This document shows positions 39,598 to 49,189 of a stretch of 64,000 bases of DNA, in pieces. The notes under the pieces were generated by a model. It worked only from the letters and a program-made list of their open reading frames with translations. It had not been told where the DNA came from and did no database searches. The first letter of the stretch is position 1. Every line of letters begins with the position of its first letter. Both the position numbers and the translations under genes were made by a program. Source of the stretch: JACCZX01 sp963786295 (GTDB lineage: Bacteria; Pseudomonadota; Gammaproteobacteria; Burkholderiales; Burkholderiaceae_F); the NCBI GenBank assembly GCA_963786295.1, contig CAWAYV010000007.1, positions 1-64,000 of the forward strand, given 5' to 3'.

Positions 39598-40627
39598 ATG
39601 GCTGAACGAGCGAAGGTTTGTACCGATCGAGTCCTGCCGCGCGAACTGATGCGGCTGCAACGCACGACGCGCGGGCCGCAGGGTCGCACGCGTGCCATAT
39701 CGCCGATCGGCAAGACGTGGATGAATGGCTCGACCTTGCGCGTGCGGTTCATCGGCGGCACGGCGGCCGAGCAAAATACTGCACGCGAGCAGGCCGGTTG
39801 GTGGTCGCAGGTGGCCAATCTCAAGTTCGACTTCAACAATGCGCCGAACGCGGAAATCCGAATCAAGTTCGATCCCAATGATGGCGCCTGGTCGTATGTC
39901 GGCACCGACTCGCGCAGCATCCCCGTCAATGAGCCAACGATGAATCTCGGGTTTCTCGATGGCGGCACTGCAGCGCATGAGTTCGGCCACGCGATCGGAC
40001 TCGCGCACGAACATCAGAATCCTGCCGGCGGCATTCAGTGGAATGAAGAGGTCGTCATTCGCGAACTCGCCGGGTCACCCAACTTCTGGGACGAGGCGAC
40101 GACGCGTCACAATGTCCTGCGCAAGTACCAGGCGGATCAGGTCAACGGCACGGCGTTCGATCCTGATTCGATCATGCTGTACTTCTTTCCTGCCTCGTGG
40201 ACCTTGAACGGCATCGGTACCAAGGCGAATGAAGTGTTGTCGCGTCTCGACAAGGAGTTCATTGCCGGCGCGAAGATGTATCCGAAAACCGGCGGCGTGG
40301 TGTCCGACGCGGTCGAGCTGAAAGTCAACGCGGCGCGCCGGACAGCGGCCGCCATCGGCAAGATAGGCGAGGAGGATCTGTTCACGTTCACTGCCGCCAT
40401 CGGACGGACGCTACGTGGTCGACACGCGCGGCCCGACCGATGTGGTGATGAAGCTCTTCGGACCCAACAGCGAGACGGCGCTGATTGCCGAAGACGACGA
40501 TTCGGGCGTTGACACTAACGCGCGCATCTCCTCGGACTTGGTTGCCGGCAAATACTGGGTGCAAGTGCGGCACTACAACCGCAGAACGGGCATGGGGAAC
40601 TACACGATCAAGGTGCGCAAGTCGTGA
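39598..40627 (+). CDS. Zinc metalloprotease (matrixin/astacin-like) with C-terminal PPC domain, one frameshift
   Basis: Protein of about 342 residues. The metzincin zinc motif HEFGHAIGLAHEHQ (about residue 124 on) has the HExxHxxGxxH ligands, followed by IMLYFFPASWTLNGIG, which supplies the Met-turn-like segment. The C-terminal PPC-like beta domain is VVDTRGPTDVVMKLFGPNSE and YWVQVRHYNRRTGMGNYTIK. It lies in the next frame because of one extra G near 40402. No signal peptide is visible at the N-terminus (MAERAKVCTDRVLPRELM), which is unusual for a secreted protease; it might use another export route or act in the cytoplasm. Confidence 0.8.
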
Positions 40628-40943
40628 TGGGACTTCGATTACTACTGACGTAGTCAGCGCTGAGCGCGGATCAACGTAGCGCCGTGTAGTTGGCAGGCAC
40701 CCAGTCGTAACCCTTGCCGTCAGCGCGCAGATGGCCAATGCCGGGAAACGGCAGGTGCGCGGCCGCGACCTGCCAGTGGCCGCGGCTGCACGCGGGTAAC
40801 CACCGAATCCGTGCGAAGCTACCGTCCCGTCAGCGCGCATTAGTGCTTCATGGCCATGCATACGACCAGCGCCGAGTTGCCAGTGCAAGAAGATGACACC
40901 GCGCGTACGGTGACGATCAGCCCGGATCTCGTCCGCCAGCGAC
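40628..40943. other. Intergenic region with an MBL-fold gene fragment
   Basis: Apart from the fragment at 40671-40778 I see no complete gene here. Part of 40780-40943 presumably carries the promoter and leader of the hydroxyacid oxidase; no clear -35/-10 pair or RNA structure was found. Confidence 0.5.
40671..40778 (-). pseudogene. C-terminal fragment of an MBL-fold metallo-hydrolase
   Basis: The minus strand reads WQVAAAHLPFPGIGHLRADG followed by KGYDWVPANY and TALR and a TGA stop, about 35 residues. This matches the usual C-terminus of periplasmic MBL-fold hydrolases of proteobacteria. The zinc-binding HxHxDH core and everything upstream are missing, and the hydroxyacid oxidase gene starts 165 bases away. 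It is most likely the relic left by a deletion. Confidence 0.55.
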
Positions 40944-42138
40944 ATGCCACGTCGGTTGCGCAAAATCCTATCGCTGGCGGATTTCGAATTCGCCGCGCGC
41001 AAGCACCTGCCACGCCCGATCTTCGGCTATGTCGCGGGCGGCGCGGAGGACACCGTTGCGCTGCGCGCCGCTGCGTCGGCGTATCAGGAATGGTCGCTTG
41101 TGCCGCGCGTGCTGGTCGATGTCTCGCAGCGTTCGCAAGAAGTGGAGCTCTTTGGCGACACGTACTCATCCCCGTTCGGCATTGCGCCGATGGGCATCAG
41201 TGCGTTGATTGCCTACGAAGGTGATTTCGCACTCGCGCGCGCAGCCGAGGCGGCGAACATTCCGATGATCGTCAGTTCCACCGGCTTGATTCGACTGGAA
41301 GACGTGCGTCGAGCAGCGCCGCGCGCGACTTGGTTCCAGGCGTATCTGCCGGGCGATCCGGCGAAGATCGAAGCGATGGTGCAACGAGTGCAGTCGGCCG
41401 GTTACCGCACGCTCGTGCTCACGGTGGATGTCGCGACATTGCCCAGTCGCGAAAACAATATTCGCGTCGGCTTCACGATGCCGTTGCGTCCCAGCGTGCG
41501 GCTCGCCTGGGACGGCGTCGTTCGCCCGCGATGGACAATCGGGACGCTGATACGGACGCTGCTGAAACATGGCATGCCGCACTTCGAAAACTCGAGTGCG
41601 ACGCGCGGCGTGCCGATTTTCTCGGGTGCTGCGGTGCGCGAGTTCGGTTCGCGCGATACGTTGTCGTGGACGCACGTCGATCAGATACGGCGCATGTGGA
41701 ACGGCAAGCTCGTATTAAAGGGAGTGTTATCGGCGGAAGACGCACGCATCGCCGCCGATCGTGGCGTAGACGGTGTGATCGTTTCGAGCCACGGCGGCCG
41801 TCAGCTCGACGCCGCTATTGCGCCGCTGCACGCGTTGCCGGCGATCGTGCGAGCGAAGGGATCGATGAAGGTAATGATCGACAGCGGCATTCGCCGCGGT
41901 AACGATGTACTCAAAGGCAATCGCATTGGGAGCCGACTTCGTGTTCATCGGGCGGCCATTTATTTATGCCGCGGCAATCGGTGGGCAGGCCGGCGTCGCG
42001 CATGCGATTCGTCTGTTGTCGCACGAGATCTTGCAGGACATGGCGTTGCTGGGTGTGTCTTCGCTGCAGGAACTCGGGCTTCATGTTGTCCGAGCATCGT
42101 CCGAAGCAACAAATCAAGCTCGATGCAGGCAGTGCTAG
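40944..42138 (+). CDS. FMN-dependent alpha-hydroxy-acid oxidase, one frameshift
   Basis: Protein of about 397 residues of the lactate/glycolate oxidase family. Visible motifs are ARKHLPRPIFGYVAGGAEDT, PFGIAPMGISALIAYEGDFA, VLKGVLSAEDARIAADRGVD and the active-site VSSHGGRQLD, in which His and Arg bind the substrate carboxylate. An extra A in the AAA at 41913-41915 separates the body from the C-terminal FMN phosphate-binding region (AIALGADFVFIGRPFIYAAA), which is in another frame and ends at TAG 42136-42138. The enzyme oxidises an L-2-hydroxyacid to a 2-oxoacid; whether it passes electrons to oxygen or to a quinone cannot be told. Confidence 0.87.
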
Positions 42139-42159
42139 CTGGCTAAACTCCTGCGCGAC

Positions 42160-43098
42160 TCACGGCCGTTGATCAGCGGCGAAACCGGCCCACCAGCGCT
42201 CGAACTGGTCGCGCTTCGGTATGCCGGCACGGCCGCCGAAGCGCGTGCACTTCAGTGCCGCGACCGCGGTCGCAAACTCGATGGCCGCTTGCAGTTCCTT
42301 GCGCTCGGCGAGCGCCAACGCAAATGCGCCGTGCCACGTGTCGCCTGCGGCGAGTGTGTCGACCACTTTGACGCGCGGCGATGGCGCGCTGGACACTGTC
42401 TTGCCGTCGAACCACATCACGCCGGCGGCGCCCAGCGTTACGCCGCAGACGACGTTGCGGCCACCGAAGAGCTGCGGCAGCGCATCTTTCGGCTCGCCCG
42501 CCTGCAGGCTCTGCAACATTGACTGCGACAGAAACGGGTGCGTGGCGAGCCGCGCGGTGTCCCGCACTTGCTGCGGATCTCCAGCGTCGCCGTCGAACAC
42601 ACTCGGCTTGCCGGCCATTGCCGCGGCATCGAATAGCCGCTGCGCGCCGGCGGGCCAGCGCGTGTCGGCCAGCACCGCATCGGCATCGTCGACGCGCTCG
42701 ATCGGCAGCCACGATGCATCGGGCGGATAGCCTTGCGGCTGCACGGAGACAACCAATCGCTCGCCGCGCGCGTCGATCAGGATCGTTGCGATCTTCGTAC
42801 GGAAACCGGAAAGGCGGAGCACCGTCGAAACATCGATACCCTCGTGCTTTAGAAGCGCGATGACTTGATCGCCGGTTTCGTCGTCGCCGACGCGGCCCCA
42901 GTAGATCGCACGACCGCCGAGCCGCTGTACCGCCACCGCGGCGTTAGCGCCCATGCCGCCACCGGTCTCGACAAAATCCGTGGCGGTGATCTTGACTGAG
43001 GGCAGTTTCACTTCGTCGACCAGAAAGATCTGATCGATCGTTGCCGAGCCGCCCGCACAGATGACGCAAGGTGGGCTCGTTTTGGTAGCAGTAGACAT
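42160..43098 (-). CDS. PfkB-family sugar kinase
   Basis: Protein of 312 residues of the ribokinase/PfkB family. PfkB signature 1 is GGGMGANAAVAVQRLGGRA, and signature 2 is VDTLAAGDTWHGAFALALAE, which keeps the catalytic Asp of the GD pair although the usual first Gly is Ala. The nucleotide-binding GVTLGAAGVMWFDG segment is present. Its ATG follows directly on the stop of the TRAP permease gene, so the two are translationally coupled. It phosphorylates a sugar, nucleoside or similar polyol, probably one imported by the adjacent transporter (inference). Confidence 0.88.
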   Translation of the reverse strand: MSTATKTSPPCVICAGGSATIDQIFLVDEVKLPSVKITATDFVETGGGMGANAAVAVQRLGGRAIYWGRVGDDETGDQVIALLKHEGIDVSTVLRLSGFRTKIATILIDARGERLVVSVQPQGYPPDASWLPIERVDDADAVLADTRWPAGAQRLFDAAAMAGKPSVFDGDAGDPQQVRDTARLATHPFLSQSMLQSLQAGEPKDALPQLFGGRNVVCGVTLGAAGVMWFDGKTVSSAPSPRVKVVDTLAAGDTWHGAFALALAERKELQAAIEFATAVAALKCTRFGGRAGIPKRDQFERWWAGFAADQRP

Positions 43099-45135
43099 TC
43101 AGTGCTCGGAAGCAGCCTCCGTGCGCTGCCTTCGACGCAGCAGTTGCAGAACGATTACCGCGGCAAGCACAGCGATCCCGACCAAATCGAGCCAAGGCCA
43201 CGGATAGATCAGCAACAAACCCGCGGCGATCAACAGCAATTGTTCGATGCGTGTGGTCTTGTCAAACAACCAGCCTTCGGCCGCCGCGGCGAGCGCGATC
43301 AGTGCAATTACCACGAGGGTTGTGATTCCCGCTACGTCCCACCACGAGCCGCCTTTTGGCAGCGCCAGCAACAGGCCGACACCCAGTGGATCGAGCACGA
43401 ACACGAACGGCACGACAAACGCAGGCAACGTGTACTTCCACGCCTGCAACGTCGTCTTGTAGGGGTCGCCGCCGGTGATCGCAGCGGCCGCGAACGGTGA
43501 AAGCGCGGTGGGCGGCGACACCTCCGACAACACTGCGTAATAGAAGATGAACATATGCGCAGCGAAGTCGGGCACGCCGAGCTTTATCAGCGCCGGCGCG
43601 GCGACGACCGCACAGATGATGTAGCTCGCTGTCACCGGCACCGCGAGTCCGACGACCCATACGATCAGTGCGGTGTAAATCGCCGTGAGTATCAAGCTGC
43701 CGCCTGCGTACGACACGACGATGTCGGCAAAGCGCAGACCCAGCCCCGTCAGCGTCACGACGCCGACGATGATGCCGGCCGCTGCGCAGGTCGCGGCGAC
43801 GCTCAGCATGCTGACCGAGCCTGCTTCAAGCGCCTGCGAGAGCTTCGAGTGCCGCAGAACATCGGGCAACCAGCCCGGAGGTCTGCGGACGAACACAGAA
43901 AGGTCGAGCAGCGCGCAATCGCGGTTCAGAAAGCTGACGAAGAACGCTACGACCGTGGCCCAGAACACCGATGCAATCGGCGAAAAGCCGAGCAGCAGAA
44001 ACACGATGATCGCGACCAGCGACACGAAGTGAAACCCCATCGTCTTCGTCAGCTGCCAAACCGTTGCGCTGGTCTCGATCCTCACCTGGCGCATGTGGTG
44101 TTTGCGCGCGTCGATCTCGACCATCAGCAGCAGCGAGAAGTAATAGAGGCAGGTCGGAATCACCGCCATCCGGATGACGTCGAGATACGAGATCTTCAGA
44201 AACTCGGAGATCAGAAATGCCGCAGCGCCGAGCACCGGCGGCGACAGGATCGCGCCCAGCCCGCCCGCGGCAAGCAACCCGCCGGCGGCATTTTTCTCAT
44301 AGCCGGCTTTCGCAAGCATCGGATAGGCAACGGTGCCAAGCGTGACGGTCGTGGCCACGCCGGATCCGGACGGTCCTCCGAGCAGGAATGAAGCCGCGGT
44401 CACCGCACGGCCGGCACCCGTCGCCTTGCGGCCGAACGCAGCGAGCGAGAAGTCGATAAAGAACTTGCCGGCGTTCGAATACTGCAAGAACGCACCATAG
44501 ATCGTGAACAGGATGATCAGCGAGGACGACACATCGACCGGCGTGCCAAAGATGCCTTCGAGCGTCATGTACATCGTGCCAACGAGCCGTGCGATGTCGT
44601 AGCCGCGATGGGTCCATGGCGGCGGCAGATGCGGTCCGGCCATCGCGTACACGATAAAAAGTATGCAGATGAACGGCATGATCCAGCCGGTCGACCGCCG
44701 CGCCGCTTCGAGCACGAGCACGGTAAGCGCCACGCCCAGGATCATGTCGATCGTATTCGGCGCGGTGCTGCGGTCCAGGAAGTCATCGCCACCGGCCAGC
44801 GCGTAAACGGTGGTTGCTACGCCGACTATGGCGCAGATCAAGTCGATCCAGCTAAATCGGTTGCGCCGTTTCCGCGTGGCCGGATACAACAGGAAAACGA
44901 GGAACAGCACGAAGGCGACGTGCACGTAGCGCAGCGTCGTGGTGGTGACGATCCCGTAGGCGGCATACAGGTGATACAGACTCATCGCCACCGCAACGGC
45001 AAAGAGGAAGGTGCCCCACGCACCCGCAAACTTGTGGTGGACGCCTTCCTCGGCCTCGATGAACTCCTCGGCCTTGTGTAGCTGTTCTTCGGTGACGACC
45101 GGCTCGACTGTCACCTTCGCTGGGCGTTCGGCCAT
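43099..45135 (-). CDS. TRAP transporter fused membrane permease (TAXI type)
   Basis: Permease of 678 residues fusing the small (DctQ) and large (DctM) TRAP subunits. The N-terminus has four to five helices, and the DctM-like part begins around residue 150 (GWIMPFICILFIVYAMAG). Conserved segments are FLLGGPSGSGVATTVTLGTV, FISF-type helices further on, and the C-terminal MFIFYYAVLSEVSPPTALSP with AAAITGGDPYKT. Fused TRAP permeases of this kind pair with TAXI binding proteins, and one lies directly upstream. Transport is driven by a sodium or proton gradient. Confidence 0.92.
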   Translation of the reverse strand: MAERPAKVTVEPVVTEEQLHKAEEFIEAEEGVHHKFAGAWGTFLFAVAVAMSLYHLYAAYGIVTTTTLRYVHVAFVLFLVFLLYPATRKRRNRFSWIDLICAIVGVATTVYALAGGDDFLDRSTAPNTIDMILGVALTVLVLEAARRSTGWIMPFICILFIVYAMAGPHLPPPWTHRGYDIARLVGTMYMTLEGIFGTPVDVSSSLIILFTIYGAFLQYSNAGKFFIDFSLAAFGRKATGAGRAVTAASFLLGGPSGSGVATTVTLGTVAYPMLAKAGYEKNAAGGLLAAGGLGAILSPPVLGAAAFLISEFLKISYLDVIRMAVIPTCLYYFSLLLMVEIDARKHHMRQVRIETSATVWQLTKTMGFHFVSLVAIIVFLLLGFSPIASVFWATVVAFFVSFLNRDCALLDLSVFVRRPPGWLPDVLRHSKLSQALEAGSVSMLSVAATCAAAGIIVGVVTLTGLGLRFADIVVSYAGGSLILTAIYTALIVWVVGLAVPVTASYIICAVVAAPALIKLGVPDFAAHMFIFYYAVLSEVSPPTALSPFAAAAITGGDPYKTTLQAWKYTLPAFVVPFVFVLDPLGVGLLLALPKGGSWWDVAGITTLVVIALIALAAAAEGWLFDKTTRIEQLLLIAAGLLLIYPWPWLDLVGIAVLAAVIVLQLLRRRQRTEAASEH

Positions 45136-45184
45136 GATCCCTCTCCCGTGGACGGGCCGATTATTCGTGAATGCCGTTCAAAGA

Positions 45185-45224
45185 AGAAGCCCCGCCAGCC
45201 TTGGAACGGCATGCCGGGGCTTCT
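45185..45224 (-). promoter_or_regulatory. Intercistronic hairpin between TAXI binding protein and permease
   Basis: Ten-base perfect arms AGAAGCCCCG and CGGGGCTTCT enclose a 20-base loop. It lies between the stop of the binding-protein gene (45250) and the start of the permease gene (45135). Such structures commonly protect or attenuate transcripts so that the binding protein is made in excess. There is no strong T run, so it is not a classic full terminator. Confidence 0.6.
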
Positions 45225-45249
45225 GAAGCGCTTGTTGGTTGGTGCGCTG

Positions 45250-46215
45250 CTACTTGAGCTTGATGCCTTTCTCCGCAAAGTACTTGATCGCCCCGGGGTG
45301 AAACGGGATCGGCGACGCATCGTTCGTTTGCAACTTCAAGTCGAAGTTCTGCGCTTCCTTGTGCACCAGGATCAGCTCATCGCGCTTGTCGAAGATCGTT
45401 TTGACGATGTTGTAGGCGACCTGGTCGGGCATATCGTCGCGCGCGATGATGATGTTCTGTACGGTCGCGACCTGGTTCGGCTGTTCCTGCCCCGGATACG
45501 ACTTGGCGGGGATCGTGTCGCGGATATAAAGCGGACCGTATTTCTTGTTCATGTTGTCGACCACTTCTGCATGATCGACCAGCTTGAGCTTGGTGCCCGG
45601 CGTAGCGCCGAGATCGGTCACGGCCGAAGTCGGAATTCCGCCCACCCAGAAGTACGCATCGAGCTTCTTGTCCTTGATCGCATCGGATGACTTGCCAGGG
45701 TCAAGACGCTCACGCCGGATGTCCTTTTCCTGGTCGAGCCCCGCCGCTTCGAGAACGCGCGCCGCCATCAATTCGGTGGCGCTGTTCGGTGCGCCGGTCG
45801 AAACGCGCTTGCCTTTCAGATCGGCGATCTTGTTGATACCCGTCCCGTCGACGGTCACTATGTGCATCCGGTTGGGATAAGCGATCATCAGCGTGCGTAT
45901 CGGCACCGCGCCCGCCGCAAACTTGCCCTGCCCCTTGTAACCATCCCACGCGGCGTCCGCCATCGACAGCGCGAGGTCTGATTTTTTCTGACTCATCAGC
46001 TGCAGATTTGCGACCGAGCCTGCGGTCGACTCGGCGTTGGCAGCGTAGCCAGGCACGTACTTCGACAGAATATTCGCGATGCCGCCGCCGAGGGGGTAGT
46101 AAACCCCGGTGGTCGGGCCGGTTGCGATCGACAGCGTGACTTTTTCCTGCGCTTGCACGCCGAGGGCCAGGCCGCTTACAGCCAAAGCGACGAACGCGCG
46201 CTTGATGCTTTTCAT
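45250..46215 (-). CDS. TAXI-family TRAP solute-binding protein
   Basis: Periplasmic protein of 321 residues. The signal peptide is MKSIKRAFVALAVSGLALGV, cleaved after QAQ. The TAXI signature follows: VTLSIATGPTTGVYYPLGGG, then VPGYAANAESTAGSVANLQL and QKKSDLALSMADAAWDGYKG. It delivers its ligand to the fused TRAP permease encoded next. Known TAXI ligands include glutamate and dicarboxylates, but the coupled PfkB kinase hints at a carbohydrate or nucleoside here (inference). First gene of the operon binding protein - permease - kinase. Confidence 0.92.
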   Translation of the reverse strand: MKSIKRAFVALAVSGLALGVQAQEKVTLSIATGPTTGVYYPLGGGIANILSKYVPGYAANAESTAGSVANLQLMSQKKSDLALSMADAAWDGYKGQGKFAAGAVPIRTLMIAYPNRMHIVTVDGTGINKIADLKGKRVSTGAPNSATELMAARVLEAAGLDQEKDIRRERLDPGKSSDAIKDKKLDAYFWVGGIPTSAVTDLGATPGTKLKLVDHAEVVDNMNKKYGPLYIRDTIPAKSYPGQEQPNQVATVQNIIIARDDMPDQVAYNIVKTIFDKRDELILVHKEAQNFDLKLQTNDASPIPFHPGAIKYFAEKGIKLK

Positions 46216-46343
46216 CGGAGTCTCCTGTTCTAACCAACGTCTTCGTTGAATTTCGCCGGATTGTATGCGGCCACAGCCCCGGCCGTAGCGCGGGTTTGCC
46301 CCTTGCTCAGCCTACTGCGGCACCGCAATTTCAAGGAGCGAAC

Positions 46344-46773
46344 ATGACGATTAAGAAAGCATCGGCAGTTTGGAAAGGCGGACATCAAGGACGGTGGCGG
46401 CACGATATCTACCGAGACCGGCGTTTTGAAAGACGCACCGTATGGCTTCAAGTCGCGTTTTGAAAACGGCCCGGGCACCAATCCGGAAGAACTGATCGGC
46501 GCGGCCCACGCAGGTTGTTTTTCAATGGCTTTGTCCTTGATGCTCGGCAATGAAGGTTTGAAGCCTGAAAAAATCGAGACTCACGCCGAAGTCACCCTCG
46601 ACAAAGTCGGCGAAGGCTTCGAGATCACGACAAGCCACCTTAACGTCGTCGCGAAAATTCCCGGCACGGATCAGGCGAAATTCGAGCAGATCGCAAACAA
46701 GGCGAAGGAAGGCTGCCCGGTGTCGAAGCTGATGAAGGCAAAAATCACGATGAACGCGAGGCTCGAAACGTAA
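46344..46773 (+). CDS. osmC: OsmC-family peroxiredoxin, one frameshift
   Basis: Protein of about 142 residues of the OsmC family, thiol peroxidases acting on organic hydroperoxides. The start is fixed by AAGGAG at 46333-46338, six bases before ATG 46344 (MTIKKASAVWKG). An extra G near 46379-46381 shifts the frame before DGGGTISTETGVLKDAPYGF. The peroxidatic Cys is in AAHAGCFSMALSLML and the resolving Cys is in EGCPVSKLMK. Length and motifs are normal after correction. It stands alone, convergent with a Bug gene. Confidence 0.86.
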
Positions 46774-46810
46774 CGCGCGAATCAGCGCCCCGGTACGACT
46801 GTGCTGCTGC

Positions 46811-47804
46811 TCATTGCAGTTCAACGCCCGCTTTCTTGACGAGCTTCGCGTACTTCGCCATTTCATCGCGGAAAAACTTCGCGGCAAACTCCGGCGTGCT
46901 GACGTTGATCGTGTTGCCTTGCTTGGCCATCGTCTCGCGCACCTCGGGCGTTGCAAACGCGGCGACGAATGCGGCGTTGATTCGCTTCACATCGGCCGCC
47001 GACATCTTGGCAGGACCGATGACGGCAAACCATCCTTCGACCAGGTAGCCGGGCATGCCTTGCTCGGTCATCGTCGGAATATCGGGCGCGGCGGCAAGAC
47101 GAGTCGCAGTGCCGGTGCCGATTGCGCGTAATGCACCGCTTTTCAAATGCGGCTGGATCGATGGCAGCGACAGCGTGCCCATTTCGACCTGACCGCCGAT
47201 CAAGTCGGTCAGCATCGGGCCGACTCCCTTGTACGGCACGTGCGTGGCTTTGACGCCGGCTTCGTCCATGAACATCTCAGCCGCGAGGTGCAGGATCGTG
47301 CCGTTGCCCGATGATCCGTAGTTGTAGCCACCGGGCTTCGCTTTCAGCAGCGCGATCAGCTCCTTCGCATCCTTCGCGGGCACTTTCGGATTGACGACAA
47401 ATACGATCGGCGTCGAGCCGATTACCGCGATCGGCGTGATGTCGTTGATCGGATCGAACGGCACCGACTTGTACACGCTCGGATAAATCACGTGGTTGTT
47501 CGAAACGATGCTCAACGTGTAGCCGTCCGGCGGCGACTTGATCATCGCCGATGTCCCGACGATGCCTCCGGCGCCGGGTTGATTCTCGATCGACGACCGG
47601 GTGCCCGAGCGCTGCGGACAGCGCCTGCGATGACGCGCGCGTGATCGTGTCGACGCCCGACGCGGTGGCCACCGGCAAGATGAAACGGACGACCTTGGTT
47701 TGGCTTAGTGCGAGGTTCGACCAAAGCGTGGATGTTCCCAGTGCAAGTCCACTGAGGCCGATCAACGTCCGGCGCTTCGATGCGTGATGTGCGTTCGTTT
47801 GCAT
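46811..47804 (-). CDS. Bug-family solute-binding protein, one frameshift
   Basis: Periplasmic protein of about 330 residues. The signal peptide (RRTLIGLSGLALGTSTLWSN, ending LALSQ) and VRFILPVATASGVDTITRA lie in the first frame. After a single-base shift near 47585 the rest follows (MIKSPPDGYTLSIVSNNHVI, YNYGSSGNGTILHLAAEMFM, THVPYKGVGPMLTDLIGGQV). The third gene of an operon with HMG-CoA lyase-like and CaiB-like genes, it probably binds the carboxylate whose CoA ester they degrade (inference). No permease genes are linked. Confidence 0.86.
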
Positions 47805-47824
47805 CTCTTTCTCCTTGTTTGCAA

Positions 47825-49024
47825 CTAGGCGACCGCTGCCTGCGCGAGCAGCATGTCGATTTTTTCCTGTGAGTAGCCGATGCCGTTGAGCAGTTCGCGC
47901 GTGTGTTCGCCCAGCTTCGGCGGACCCATTCGCACGCCGAGCCGCTTGCCTTGCATTGTGATCGGGAACAGGGTTGTCTTGACCGTCTGCCCGGCGCGTT
48001 CGCCGTCAGGCAGACGAATATCGGCAAGGCCGCCGGTCGCTTTCAGGTGCGGATCGTCATATAAGTCTTCGGGCTTGCGGATCGGGGCGAACGGCAGTCC
48101 GACTTTTTCGAACAACGCCGCCAATTCATCGGCCGTTCGAAGTGCAAGGCGCTCGCTGATCGTTTTCAACAGCGTTGGACGTTGGTGTACGCGCTGATTG
48201 TTGGTGGCCAGCGACGGGTCGGCCTTTAGATCGGTATAGCCGAGCGCGTCACAGAAGGTTGCCCATTGCGTATCACTGACCGCGGCCAGAAAAATCTGCT
48301 CGCCATTTTTGACGGTGAACACGTCGTAGATCGCCCATGGGCTGACGCGCGCCGGCATCGGTGCTGGATGCTTTCCGGTGACCGCGTACTGCAGCATGTG
48401 CTGGCCCATTAAGAACACGTTGTTCTCGAATAGCGCGGACTGCACTTCCATTCCCTTGCCGGTAATGCCGCGCTGAATCAGTGCACCTAACGTGCCGATC
48501 GCGCCGAACATGCCCCCCATGATGTCGTTGACACTGGTTCCTGCACGCAGCGGATCACCGGGGCGCCCCGTCATATACGCGAGGCCGCCCATCATCTGCA
48601 CGACTTCGTCGAGCGCGGTGCGATGTTCGTACGGTCCGGGCAGAAAGCCTTTGTGGCCGACGTAGATCAAGCGCGGATTCGTCTTCGACAACGTCGCATA
48701 GTCGAGCCCGTACTTGTGCATCGTGTTCGGCTTGAAATTTTCGAGCACGACGTCGGCGCTGGCCGCGAGCTCGCGTGCTGTTTGCGCTCCAACTTCGTTA
48801 CGCAGATCGATCGCAATACTTTTCTTGTTGCGATTGAACATCGGAAAGAAGCCGGCGCCGGCGCCGAGCAAAAAGCGCGTGCGATCGCCGTCGATCGGCT
48901 CGACCTTGATCACTTCCGCGCCCATGTCGGCGAGCACCATGCCGCACGTCGGCCCCATCACCATGTGCGTGAACTCGACGACGCGCAGGCCGTTCAGTGG
49001 CTGTGGAGTCTGATCACCGTTCAT
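47825..49024 (-). CDS. CaiB/BaiF family CoA-transferase
   Basis: Protein of 399 residues of the family III CoA-transferases. Motifs are GLRVVEFTHMVMGPTCGMVL, ADMGAEVIKVEPIDGDRTR with the catalytic Asp expected in the later VLENFKPNTM region, and the ITGKGMEVQSALFENNVFLM segment. It moves CoA between carboxylic acids. It starts 165 bases after the HMG-CoA lyase-like gene and is followed by a Bug gene after 20 bases. Together they suggest uptake, activation and cleavage of a branched or dicarboxylic acid. Confidence 0.92.
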   Translation of the reverse strand: MNGDQTPQPLNGLRVVEFTHMVMGPTCGMVLADMGAEVIKVEPIDGDRTRFLLGAGAGFFPMFNRNKKSIAIDLRNEVGAQTARELAASADVVLENFKPNTMHKYGLDYATLSKTNPRLIYVGHKGFLPGPYEHRTALDEVVQMMGGLAYMTGRPGDPLRAGTSVNDIMGGMFGAIGTLGALIQRGITGKGMEVQSALFENNVFLMGQHMLQYAVTGKHPAPMPARVSPWAIYDVFTVKNGEQIFLAAVSDTQWATFCDALGYTDLKADPSLATNNQRVHQRPTLLKTISERLALRTADELAALFEKVGLPFAPIRKPEDLYDDPHLKATGGLADIRLPDGERAGQTVKTTLFPITMQGKRLGVRMGPPKLGEHTRELLNGIGYSQEKIDMLLAQAAVA

Positions 49025-49189
49025 GCGGTCGTCGCGAGTCCAGTGAAACCGTCAAATCGCATCCGAGCGGCCGCGCAGCGGCGCGCCGGGCTAGGCGCAA
49101 AGCGCAGACATAGCGGGGACTATGGCGAGCATTTGCAACGACGCCCGGCGCGGCGAGGCGCGGCCGAGCGGGGGTGCATTTCGGCGGTT

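Noticed and set aside
43555..44391. Open frame of 278 codons on the plus strand.
   Set aside because: Antisense to the TRAP permease, rich in Arg, His and Gln as expected of a shadow of hydrophobic coding sequence.
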